A DNA stretch of 64,000 nucleotides, from contig CANJKA010000005.1 of the NCBI GenBank assembly GCA_947474675.1, positions 1 through 64,000 of the forward strand, in the 5' to 3' direction. The position numbers and the translations under genes are program-made. Shown here piece by piece: positions 52,221 to 59,795 of the stretch. How positions within the stretch are numbered: the first letter of the stretch is position 1; every line of letters starts with the position of its first letter. This DNA comes from Flavobacteriales bacterium. Its GTDB lineage: Bacteria > Bacteroidota > Bacteroidia > Flavobacteriales_D > Crocinitomicaceae. Below the pieces are notes generated by a model, which had not been told where the DNA came from, made no database searches, and worked only from the letters and a program-made list of their open reading frames with translations.

Positions 52221-53177
52221 ATGAATAATAATTACACTTTTGAACTTTTAAATGATAATAACATTAAAGATCTTCCTTCATTATTTAAAAATGCTTTTAA
52301 TGAAGTTCGATCTATAGAAAGTATAAAATCAAAATACGATTCGTCTAAAACGGGAGGTAATAATTTCACTTTTATTGCATATGATTCGAATAATAATCCT
52401 GGAGGACTTTATGCAATATTTCCTGTATATATAAATTATAATAATGAGAAAATTTTAGCAGGGCAAGTAGGAGATATTTTAATTCATAGTGATCATAAAA
52501 AGAGTTTTAATTTATTTTCAAAATTAGCTAGTCATAGCCATGATTACGCTAAGAATAATGGTATTAAACTCTTATATGCTTTTGTGTATGGAGATAAAGG
52601 CTCTTATCCCTTGTTTGTAAGATATCTTGATTTTATTGATAATGAATGTTTTAAAGGTTATTGTGTGAAAATTAACACACTGCCATTAAGTAGCTTAGCA
52701 AAAAGATATCCTGCTGTAAATTTTTTCTATAAGCCTTATTTTTTGTTTTTGCATAAATTGTTCTTTAAAAAACAGAATTACTTTTTAAATTTCAAAAAAG
52801 AAATGAATTATAATGAAATTGAAAAAGACAACGATTATATAAAATACAAGTCTTCTTACTCAAGTAGTGAAGTTTTAGAAATAGGAAGTGTTCGATTTTT
52901 TATTAAATTAAACAAAGATGGTAGTATCGGAATCGGAGATGTAGATAAATGCTCAATTATTGAAATTTCGAGCTCGATTAAAAAGCTTAAAATTATTGCT
53001 TTTTTAATGGGGGTGAGAATTTTACAATTTGAAATGAGCAAAGATCATATTCTTGATCAGATCTTATGTTCACAATATAATGCAATTAATGAACGAAGAT
53101 TACTTTATTTACCCTTAGATGAGAATATTAATGGTGAAACTATAAAATTTACTTATTGTGATTTGGATACTTTTTAA
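52221..53177 (+). CDS. GNAT-like N-acyltransferase
   Basis: 318 residues. YTFELLNDNNIKDLPSLFKNAFNE at the N-terminus and ILAGQVGDILIHSDHKKSFNLFSKLASHSHDYAKNNGIKLLYAFVYGDKGSYPLFVRY follow the GNAT beta4-alpha3 pattern (VGDILIHSDHKKSF) in an extended enzyme of the Acetyltransf_9/GNAT kind. The C-terminal third is less conserved. It could acylate an amino sugar made by the DegT aminotransferases, perhaps with the acyl-ACP of the FkbH cassette; that is inference. It is convergent with the deacetylase gene, 3 bases apart. Confidence 0.65.
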   Translation: MNNNYTFELLNDNNIKDLPSLFKNAFNEVRSIESIKSKYDSSKTGGNNFTFIAYDSNNNPGGLYAIFPVYINYNNEKILAGQVGDILIHSDHKKSFNLFSKLASHSHDYAKNNGIKLLYAFVYGDKGSYPLFVRYLDFIDNECFKGYCVKINTLPLSSLAKRYPAVNFFYKPYFLFLHKLFFKKQNYFLNFKKEMNYNEIEKDNDYIKYKSSYSSSEVLEIGSVRFFIKLNKDGSIGIGDVDKCSIIEISSSIKKLKIIAFLMGVRILQFEMSKDHILDQILCSQYNAINERRLLYLPLDENINGETIKFTYCDLDTF

Positions 53178-53180
53178 ATG

Positions 53181-54173
53181 TTATTTATACAATTCAATTA
53201 ATTGATTACACCAAGATACTGATGGATATAAACCAGTTCTATCGTGAATTCTTTTATCTAATATGTCTTCATTATAATTATAGCCATCTGCAGCTAATTG
53301 ATATTTATACCCAATATTTTCAGCTTCAGTTATTAATTCTCTAGTGTAGGATCCGTCAGGGTATGCTAATTCATTTATTTCTCGATGAAGCAAATTTTCT
53401 AAATATTCTTTTGATTTTTTTAATTCGATGATAGCCTCTTTTATTGGTATATTTCCTAGATTATTGTGCCAATAGGCATGCGATTCAATTTTAACAAATT
53501 TTGATTTATCGATTTCTTTTATTTGATCATCATTCATTAATTGCCAATTGTCAAAATATTTTTCATTGCTTTTGAAATTCAAATTTAAATCATTAAATGC
53601 AACAAATACTTTTTCTTTATATCTGAAATCACCTTCTTTTTTTATCTTTTCATTTAATGTCAATGAAAGTTCATTCGAATAATATTTCCCAAATGAATTT
53701 TTCACAAATTCGACATTGTCAATTTTAATTGAAGAGCTAGAGTGGTAGGAAGCTAAATCAACAAAGTCAGGCCAAATTATATCATATTTCGTTTGATTTA
53801 GACTCGTCACATATATTGTCGATGGAATCTCGTATTTTTCTAATATAGGAAATGCATATTTATAATTATTTAAAAAACCATCATCAAAAGTAATAGCAAT
53901 ATTGCTCTTATTTGGATTAAATTTTTTATTTAAAAAATCTTGTAAAGAAATAATGTTTGTATGCTTTTTAAAGAACAATATTTGTTTTTTAAAGTTTTTA
54001 ACACCTATAAATCGAGAATTAAATTTTTTATTTTCATTTAAATCAATTCCATGATACATAATAATGACATTGATTTTTTTTCTTTTTATTATGAGCTTTT
54101 CTGCATGCAGTAAAAAGATAAGATCAATGAATGTTCTTTTAAGTTTGTTTTTAATTCTTGAAGTAATTTGCAT
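53181..54173 (-). CDS. Polysaccharide deacetylase (NodB-homology, CE4) family protein
   Basis: 330 residues. VIMYHGIDLNENKKF, SNIAITFDDGFLNNYKYAFPIL (metal-binding Asp pair), KIESHAYWHNNLGNI (His motif H-x4-H), and ELAYPDGSYTRELI are the NodB set. The family removes N- or O-acetyl groups from glycans. There is no clear signal peptide: the N-terminus is basic (ITSRIKNKLKRTFIDLIFLLHAEKL) with one short hydrophobic part, so a cytoplasmic or membrane location is uncertain. It is convergent with the GNAT gene (3 bases) and 233 bases downstream of the HisF2-like gene in the minus-strand order. Confidence 0.83.
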   Translation of the reverse strand: MQITSRIKNKLKRTFIDLIFLLHAEKLIIKRKKINVIIMYHGIDLNENKKFNSRFIGVKNFKKQILFFKKHTNIISLQDFLNKKFNPNKSNIAITFDDGFLNNYKYAFPILEKYEIPSTIYVTSLNQTKYDIIWPDFVDLASYHSSSSIKIDNVEFVKNSFGKYYSNELSLTLNEKIKKEGDFRYKEKVFVAFNDLNLNFKSNEKYFDNWQLMNDDQIKEIDKSKFVKIESHAYWHNNLGNIPIKEAIIELKKSKEYLENLLHREINELAYPDGSYTRELITEAENIGYKYQLAADGYNYNEDILDKRIHDRTGLYPSVSWCNQLIELYK

Positions 54174-54268
54174 TTATACTTGAATTTAAGAAAGTTTACT
54201 TGTTTCATAAAATGATCTTGCTCCACATAATGAACAATCCTCATTTATTCCTTTTTGATTTAATCCAA
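54174..54268 (-). pseudogene. Short remnant with a C-x2-C motif
   Basis: On the minus strand a frame in this gap reads IGLNQKGINEDCSLCGARSF and ends YETSKLS followed by a stop. It has no start codon and no family I can name; the CSLC pair looks like part of a metal-binding end. It lies directly downstream of the epimerase remnant, so both may be leftovers of one lost segment. Confidence 0.3.
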
Positions 54269-54394
54269 TTATCTTTTGATTCTTCGTTTTAAATTATCAA
54301 AAGCTATAACTTTATAAGTTGGGAAATCGGTTTTTAATTTAATTACTAAGTTTGTCACTACGAATCCAACTGTTATTAATCTTGTTTCAGTCAT
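54269..54394 (-). pseudogene. Remnant of an NAD-dependent sugar epimerase N-terminus
   Basis: A 41-codon minus-strand frame reads RLITVGFVVTNLVIKLKTDF and then PTYKVIAFDNLKRRIKR before a stop. This matches the beginning of CDP-paratose 2-epimerase-like SDRs (consensus ILITGxxGFVGSNLxxxLK, xYxVIxxDNLKRRGSELN), with the glycine-rich loop degraded (ITVGFVVTN) and everything after DNLKRR missing. It is too short to function. With the similar remnant at 26269-26643 it points to repeated loss of RfbE-type genes here. Confidence 0.55.
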
Positions 54395-54406
54395 ATTAGT
54401 GTAAAA

Positions 54407-55165
54407 TTAAATAAATAATTCAATTTCTTTTTTATTTGGATAAGTAATCAAAACTGCCCTATGTGCTTTTTGAAAAACAAATAGACTCCCCGCAGAAACA
54501 GCCGAAGCACCCGCAGACTTTGCTTTCCCTAGATCTTCTAAAGAACCAGCTCCCCCAAGAGCAACGATTGGTATTTTAACCTCAGATGATACTGCTTTAA
54601 TCAATTCATAATCATAACCGGACATTGTGCCATCTAAATCGATTGAATTCAAAATGATTTCTCCTACACCAACATCTTCCATTTTTTTAGCATAATCTCT
54701 TGGAGAAAAATTAGTGTTTTGTTTACCATTCATTGTGTAAACAGCTTGTTTTCGTGTGATCCAATGTTTTTTTACATCCATTGAAACAACAATACTTTGA
54801 CTTCCAAATATGTTTATTGCTTGTGTTAGCAGGTCGGGTTGTGAGAAAGCACAACTATTTAAAATTACTTTTTCAATTCCTAAGTTAAATAATTGTTCTA
54901 TTTCAGAAAGATTACTAATTCCACCACCGTACCCGACTGGCATGAAACATTCGGTAGCTATTTCAGATAATATTTTAAAATTGGGACCTCGTTTTTCTTG
55001 AGTAGCAGTAATATCTAGAAAAACCAATTCATCTACTTCTTTGTCATTAAATATTTTAACAGCATTGATTGGGTCACCTATATAAGTTGGATTTTTAAAT
55101 TGAACTGTTTTCACAAGTCCATTTCCTTTTAATAGTAAACAGGGAATTACTCTCGTTCTTAACAT
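54407..55165 (-). CDS. hisF: AglZ/HisF2-family acetamidino modification protein (HisF paralogue)
   Basis: 252 residues, HisF-like (beta-alpha)8 barrel. The N-terminus reads RVIPCLLLKGNGLVKTVQF where true HisF has IIPCLDVKDGRVVKG; the catalytic Asp11 of the cyclase is Leu here. The other Asp position is kept (VVSMDVKKHW). GYGGGISNLSEIEQLFNLGIEKVILN and IVALGGAGSLEDLGKAKSAGASAV are phosphate-binding loops. This pattern is known for HisF2/WbuZ proteins that, with HisH and an N-acetyl sugar amidotransferase, convert acetamido to acetamidino groups on sugars. It overlaps the hisH stop by 7 bases. A role in histidine synthesis is unlikely. Confidence 0.88.
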   Translation of the reverse strand: MLRTRVIPCLLLKGNGLVKTVQFKNPTYIGDPINAVKIFNDKEVDELVFLDITATQEKRGPNFKILSEIATECFMPVGYGGGISNLSEIEQLFNLGIEKVILNSCAFSQPDLLTQAINIFGSQSIVVSMDVKKHWITRKQAVYTMNGKQNTNFSPRDYAKKMEDVGVGEIILNSIDLDGTMSGYDYELIKAVSSEVKIPIVALGGAGSLEDLGKAKSAGASAVSAGSLFVFQKAHRAVLITYPNKKEIELFI

Positions 55166-55773
55166 TTTTCAATAAAGTTTTTAAAGAGATTCATTCCAAA
55201 TTTATGACTTTTTTCCGGGTGAAATTGAACTCCCATAATATTTTCTTTTATGATTCCTGATGCAAAATCACACCCAAATTTTGTTTTAGTAAGAATGTTT
55301 TCTTCGTTCTCGCATTCTGCATGATAAGAATGAACAAAATAAAAGCGAGGATCATCATGATAATCTTCACTTAAAAAATGATTAGAGGTAAAGCGAGTAT
55401 CATTCCATCCCATATGAGGCACTTTAAGTTCTGGATAATCAGCTAATTTAAATTTTACTGTTTTTGCATCAATCCAACCTAATCCAGCCACATTTCCTTC
55501 TTCACTAGATTTGGTTAACAGTTGCATACCCAAACAAATTCCTAAAAACGGAACCTTTTCGATTAGCGCTTTTTCATTTAAAACATCAATTAGATTCAAT
55601 TCTCGTAGGTTATCCATCGCTTTTTCAAAAGAACCTACACCTGGTAAAATAATTTTACTAGCTTTTGAGATAACTTCAATGTCAGAAGAGACTATAGAAG
55701 TGTGTCCAATTTTTTTAATAATATTGGTCACGGATCCTAAATTCCCCATTTTATAGTCTACAATAACAATCAT
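55159..55773 (-). CDS. hisH: HisH-like glutamine amidotransferase (glutaminase subunit)
   Basis: 204 residues, normal HisH length. KIILPGVGSFEKAMDNL, VPFLGICLGMQLLTKSSEEG (nucleophile Cys), PHMGWNDTRF, YFVHSYHAECENEEN, and IMGVQFHPEKSHKFG (His-Glu pair) give a complete class I amidotransferase. It releases ammonia from glutamine. With the HisF2-like protein and the amidotransferase domain encoded divergently at 55886, it supplies ammonia for acetamidino-sugar formation. A TATCTTTG box lies immediately upstream of its ATG, so the message may be almost leaderless. Confidence 0.9.
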   Translation of the reverse strand: MIVIVDYKMGNLGSVTNIIKKIGHTSIVSSDIEVISKASKIILPGVGSFEKAMDNLRELNLIDVLNEKALIEKVPFLGICLGMQLLTKSSEEGNVAGLGWIDAKTVKFKLADYPELKVPHMGWNDTRFTSNHFLSEDYHDDPRFYFVHSYHAECENEENILTKTKFGCDFASGIIKENIMGVQFHPEKSHKFGMNLFKNFIEKC

Positions 55774-55777
55774 AAAT

Positions 55778-55785
55778 CAAAGATA
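55778..55785 (-). promoter_or_regulatory. -7-type box TATCTTTG for hisH-hisF
   Basis: On the minus strand the bases read TATCTTTG (plus strand CAAAGATA), matching TAnnTTTG, 4 bases upstream of the hisH ATG at 55773. If used, transcription would begin at or near the start codon. No -33 TTG element at proper spacing. Confidence 0.35.
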
Positions 55786-55850
55786 ATAAACAGTTTTACT
55801 TATTCTTTGATTATTTTAAAAAAAACGCTCTTCTTATTTATCAAAAATTC

Positions 55851-55858
55851 TATCTTTG
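55851..55858 (+). promoter_or_regulatory. -7-type box TATCTTTG for the GT4/amidotransferase gene
   Basis: TATCTTTG lies 27 bases before the ATG at 55886 and is the same 8-mer as the divergent box at 55778-55785. The pairing suggests coordinated divergent transcription of the acetamidino genes. It also argues that the TTG at 55856, which falls in the box, is not the true start. A -33 element is not evident. Confidence 0.4.
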
Positions 55859-55885
55859 TTAAAAGAACATCCTACGAGAAATTTA

Positions 55886-58303
55886 ATGATAAATAGAAAA
55901 AATCTAGTAATATTAGTTGCCGATTATCCTTATGGAACTGGTGAACCTTTTCTCGAAGACGAAATAAAAGTATTAGAAAAAGATTTCGAGAAAATATTTT
56001 TATTACATACTAGTTTAAAAGAAATACGAAATACTGAATTTGAATTATATAAACCTGAAAATGTTCAGATTTATAGTCTTTATAAGAATGATATTACAAT
56101 TAATATTTCTAATAAATTTTTTCAAATTTTAAATTTTAGATTTATTTATGAAATTCTTTTAGCGAGATTTAAGCATAAAATTAAATTGTCTACCAATTTA
56201 TTTAAGGTGATTTCAAATTATTGGGCAAGCAGTAAAAAAGGCATTAATGCTATTAATAAATTTATTGAAAGTGAGAAAATTGATCTAAATGAAACAGTTT
56301 TTTATTCTTATTGGTGTGATATTCATGCAATTTCATTGGCTCGAATAAAAAATAAAAGACCTGAATTGAATTACATAACTAGATTGCATGGATGGGATTT
56401 GTATTTTGAAAGACATCAAGTAAATTTTCTACCATTTCGTGAATTGATTTTTAACAATGCTGAAAAAATACTACCTATTTCAAATGATGGGAGAAAATAT
56501 TTATTGAAAAATAAATTAAGTATTAGACCTGAAAAAATTATTACATCTAGATTAGGTGTAGATGATTTTGAAATTAATGTAAAATATAAAAACGAATTTA
56601 TAGAACTTAATTTAGATGGTTCATTATCAATTTTAACTCTTTCACATATTAATCAAGTTAAGAGATTAGATCGTATTGTTGAAGTTTTAAAATCAATTGA
56701 TGTTATAAATATTGTATGGCATCATATTGGGTATGGTTTTGAACCGTATGAATCTCAATTCATCGAACTCGTAAATAAAGAGCTGGATGAAAAGTCAAAT
56801 ATAACGTATCATTTACACGGCCAATTTACTAAACAACAAGTGAAATTTTTTTTAGTAAATACACCGATTGATTGTATTATAAACTGTAGTGATACAGAAG
56901 GAATCCCAGTTTCGTTGATGGAAGCGAATTCGGCAGGAATTTCGAGCATAGCTTTTGATATTGGTGGAATTCCAGGAATTGTTTATGATCAAATAAATGG
57001 AATGTTATTGAAGTTTAATCCTGAAAAAAATATTGAAAATTTGAGGAATGCAGTTATTTCTTTTCATAATTTATCAAGAGAAACAAAATTAAAATTTTCT
57101 AAAAACGCAAAACAAATTTGGAAGGAAGAATTTAATAACGAGACTAATTTTAAAGAATTGTCTAATTTGATAAAAAATCCTCATTGTTCTTTTAATAAAG
57201 TGACAATATGTAAACAATGCTTGATAACGAATGATATTTATCCCTCAATCGTAATTGATAAATACGGCATTTGTGATGTTTGTGCTGTTGTAGAAGAAAA
57301 AAACAAAAAAATTCAAAAACAAAAAGAAGAAAATTATTTAGATACTTTATTAAAAGAAATAGCAGCTAGTAAAAAAGAGAAGAAATACGATTGTATATTA
57401 GGAATCAGTGGAGGAGTTGATAGTGCTTATTTAGCATTAAAGGCAAAGGAATGGGGTTTAAACCCTTTATTAGTACACATTGACAATGGTTGGAATTCAG
57501 AAATTGCCGTTTTTAATATTCAAACGTTGATTAAACAACTCGATTTAGATTTATATACAGTTGTTATCGATTGGGAAGAAATAAAAGATGTTGTTCGATC
57601 ATTTTTGAAAGCATCGGTTATTGATATTGATTGGGCAAATGAAATGTGTGCTCAAGCTGCTTTAAACAAAGTCGCTAAAAAGTTTGGTGTAAAGCATATT
57701 TTAACCGGTCATCAAATGGCAACGGAAGGTTGGATGCCTGATAATGTCGTACATTACAAATTAGATTCAATAAATTTCAGAGCAATTCATCGTAAATTTG
57801 GTGAGAGAAAATTAAAAACTTATCCTGTTATTGGTTTTTTTAAAACATATTATTACGAAAGAATACTTGGAATTAAGTATTATTATCCGTTAGATTATAT
57901 TGAATATAACAAAGAAGTTGTTAAAACTGAATTAGTTGAAAAATATGGTTGGAGAGATTATGGTCAAAAACATTTTGAAAGCATTTTCACGCGTTTTTAC
58001 CAAGGTTATATCCTGATCAAAAAGTTTAAAATTGACAAACGGAAATTTCATTATTCTTCTTCTATTTTATCAGGACAATTGACCAAAGAAGAAGCAATTA
58101 ATTTAATCAATTCAAATGAATATCAACTTTCTGGACAGCTAGCTCAAGACAAGGAATATATTATTAAAAAATTAGAATTTACAGAACAAGAGTTTGAGGA
58201 TATATTGAATGCTCAACCTAAGAATCACGGAGACTATCCATCTATTATTAATGTGATTAAGAAATTAAAAAAGATTAAAAATGTTATCCAAAATAATAAA
58301 TAA
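55886..58303 (+). CDS. Fused GT4 glycosyltransferase / N-acetyl sugar amidotransferase
   Basis: 805 residues from ATG 55886. Residues 1-430 are a GT4 transferase: LVILVADYPYGTGEPFLEDEI, YITRLHGWDLYFERHQ, LTLSHINQVKRLDRIVEVL and INCSDTEGIPVSLMEANSAG (E338-x7-E346). Residues 440-805 are an N-acetyl sugar amidotransferase (WbpG/WbuX/TIGR03573 type): two Cys pairs C442/C445 and C463/C466, PP-loop ILGISGGVDSAYLAL (504-518), ILTGHQMATEGWMP and the conserved YYPLDYIEYNKEVVKTEL. The second part uses ATP and ammonia from HisH/HisF2 to make acetamidino groups. Fusion with a transferase is unusual, since these are normally separate genes. No stop or frameshift is seen at the junction. Confidence 0.87.
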   Translation: MINRKNLVILVADYPYGTGEPFLEDEIKVLEKDFEKIFLLHTSLKEIRNTEFELYKPENVQIYSLYKNDITINISNKFFQILNFRFIYEILLARFKHKIKLSTNLFKVISNYWASSKKGINAINKFIESEKIDLNETVFYSYWCDIHAISLARIKNKRPELNYITRLHGWDLYFERHQVNFLPFRELIFNNAEKILPISNDGRKYLLKNKLSIRPEKIITSRLGVDDFEINVKYKNEFIELNLDGSLSILTLSHINQVKRLDRIVEVLKSIDVINIVWHHIGYGFEPYESQFIELVNKELDEKSNITYHLHGQFTKQQVKFFLVNTPIDCIINCSDTEGIPVSLMEANSAGISSIAFDIGGIPGIVYDQINGMLLKFNPEKNIENLRNAVISFHNLSRETKLKFSKNAKQIWKEEFNNETNFKELSNLIKNPHCSFNKVTICKQCLITNDIYPSIVIDKYGICDVCAVVEEKNKKIQKQKEENYLDTLLKEIAASKKEKKYDCILGISGGVDSAYLALKAKEWGLNPLLVHIDNGWNSEIAVFNIQTLIKQLDLDLYTVVIDWEEIKDVVRSFLKASVIDIDWANEMCAQAALNKVAKKFGVKHILTGHQMATEGWMPDNVVHYKLDSINFRAIHRKFGERKLKTYPVIGFFKTYYYERILGIKYYYPLDYIEYNKEVVKTELVEKYGWRDYGQKHFESIFTRFYQGYILIKKFKIDKRKFHYSSSILSGQLTKEEAINLINSNEYQLSGQLAQDKEYIIKKLEFTEQEFEDILNAQPKNHGDYPSIINVIKKLKKIKNVIQNNK

Positions 58304-58850
58304 ATTTATTTATAAATTCCTTTTATCTAGAATTAAGCCTGAGATTATAGGCTATAAGAATTCTGTTGGATTAACAATCGATCAAACTGGAGCAAGCAAT
58401 ATGACTCATATTTCAAATAAAAAAAATATTGAAATAGGAAAACATGTTTTTATTGGTCATTTTAATTATATTGATGGATACAATAAAGTAATCATTGAGG
58501 AAGGTTGTCAAATAACAAATTATGTTTCGATTTTAACACATTCAAGCCATAACACAATTCGTTTACATGGAAATACTTTAATTCCTGAAAATTTATTGGA
58601 AAAAGGGTTAATTTCTAAAGAAGTTTACATTGGGAAATTTTCATACATTGGAGCGCACACGGTAATAATGCCTGGTTCTAAAATAGGAAAAGGATCGATT
58701 GTTTCTGCTTATTCCTATGTAAATGGTGAATTTCCGGATTATTCTATTTTAAGAGGTCAACCAGCTAGAGTTGTTGGGAATACAAAAGAATTGGATGAAA
58801 AATTATTAGAGGAATTTCCTGAATTAAAAAGTTTCTATTTTAATAAATAA
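58281..58850 (+). CDS. Hexapeptide-repeat (LbH) acyltransferase
   Basis: 189 residues. IEIGKHVFIGHFNYIDGYNKVIIEEGCQITNYVSILTHSSHNTIRLHG, VYIGKFSYIGAHTVIMPGSKIGKGSIVSAYSYVNGEFPDYSILRGQPARVVG are left-handed beta-helix hexapeptides with the catalytic His (GAH) and PGSKIGKGSIV segments of the NodL/WbbJ group. It transfers acetyl or another acyl group from acyl-CoA to a sugar hydroxyl or amine. It overlaps the previous gene's 3' end by 23 bases and the next gene starts 3 bases after its stop, so the three are one operon. Confidence 0.87.
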   Translation: MLSKIINKFIYKFLLSRIKPEIIGYKNSVGLTIDQTGASNMTHISNKKNIEIGKHVFIGHFNYIDGYNKVIIEEGCQITNYVSILTHSSHNTIRLHGNTLIPENLLEKGLISKEVYIGKFSYIGAHTVIMPGSKIGKGSIVSAYSYVNGEFPDYSILRGQPARVVGNTKELDEKLLEEFPELKSFYFNK

Positions 58851-58853
58851 ATA

Positions 58854-59795
58854 ATGGAAATTATCCCCTACGAATATAATTCTAATTTTTGCGCATCGTT
58901 ATCAAAAACGTTTATAGACTATGTAAACAAAGATGTTCATGGAAAATTGTTTATTTTACAAGATGGAAATATTTCAATTCCACTATTAATTCGTAAAAAG
59001 TCTATTTTTTCTATTGGTTATTTTGTTCATATTCCTTTGAAAGATAATATAAGGTTAACTTTAGAAGAAGAAAAGTTGTTCTTTAGTATGCTTGGAAAAT
59101 ATTTAATGAATAATAAACTGGTCGATTTTATATTACCTCCAATTCACATTGAAAATTTCAATCACATTCCTAAAAATGCAATTGGGTATAAATTAGGTAT
59201 AATTTCAATTAAATTACTTGATAAATCAATTGATTCGATTTTTGAATCTTTCAAATCAGTTTATAGACGTCACATAAGAAATGCTGAAAAAGCAAACGTT
59301 GAGATAAAATTTGGACTTGAATATTTTGATGATTTTTATACTATTTACTCAGAAAAATTAAAACAAGAAAAAGCCGTACATGATTCTTATGATACTATAA
59401 AAAAAATAGCTTTTAACTCAAATGATGATATTGCTATTCAATGTGGAGTTGCTTATCTTGATGGCGAAATTGAGGCAGGAATATTAAATTTTAGTGATCG
59501 AAAAAATGCATTTTATATTTTTGGAGGTTCTTCTAAAAATGCATTAAATGGGTCTTTTCGTTTATTGCATTGGGAATTAATAAAAAAATACAAAGAATTA
59601 GGATTGGAAGCCTATCAACTAGGTGCTAGTCGAGAAGGAGAAATGTTGACGGATAAGCATGAGAGATTAGCGTCTTTCAAAATGGGGTTTGGATCTGAAA
59701 TTCAAGAAGGGTACCATTTTATTTGGATTCTTAATAAATTTAAATATAAATTGTACACTGGTTTATTAATGATAAAGAATACATTTAAGAAATGA
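58854..59795 (+). CDS. FemAB/GNAT-like acyltransferase (BioF2-type)
   Basis: 313 residues. SFKSVYRRHIRNAEKANVEIKFG (about 134-156) is the alpha-hairpin region of FemAB/GNAT-like enzymes. IQCGVAYLDGEIEAGILNFSDRKNAFYIFGGSSKNALNGSFRLLHWELIKKYKELGLEAYQLGAS is the acyl-donor binding core. HERLASFKMGFGSEIQEGYHF closes the fold. It could transfer an amino acid or acyl group to an amino sugar. It overlaps the next gene by 4 bases (ATGA), indicating coupling. Substrate unknown; a conventional N-acyltransferase for amino sugars is the best guess. Confidence 0.75.
   Translation: MEIIPYEYNSNFCASLSKTFIDYVNKDVHGKLFILQDGNISIPLLIRKKSIFSIGYFVHIPLKDNIRLTLEEEKLFFSMLGKYLMNNKLVDFILPPIHIENFNHIPKNAIGYKLGIISIKLLDKSIDSIFESFKSVYRRHIRNAEKANVEIKFGLEYFDDFYTIYSEKLKQEKAVHDSYDTIKKIAFNSNDDIAIQCGVAYLDGEIEAGILNFSDRKNAFYIFGGSSKNALNGSFRLLHWELIKKYKELGLEAYQLGASREGEMLTDKHERLASFKMGFGSEIQEGYHFIWILNKFKYKLYTGLLMIKNTFKK

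Noticed and set aside
55856-55885. TTG start of the fusion gene
   Set aside because: It lies in the TATCTTTG box and adds ten residues before the GT4 start; ATG 55886 is preferred.
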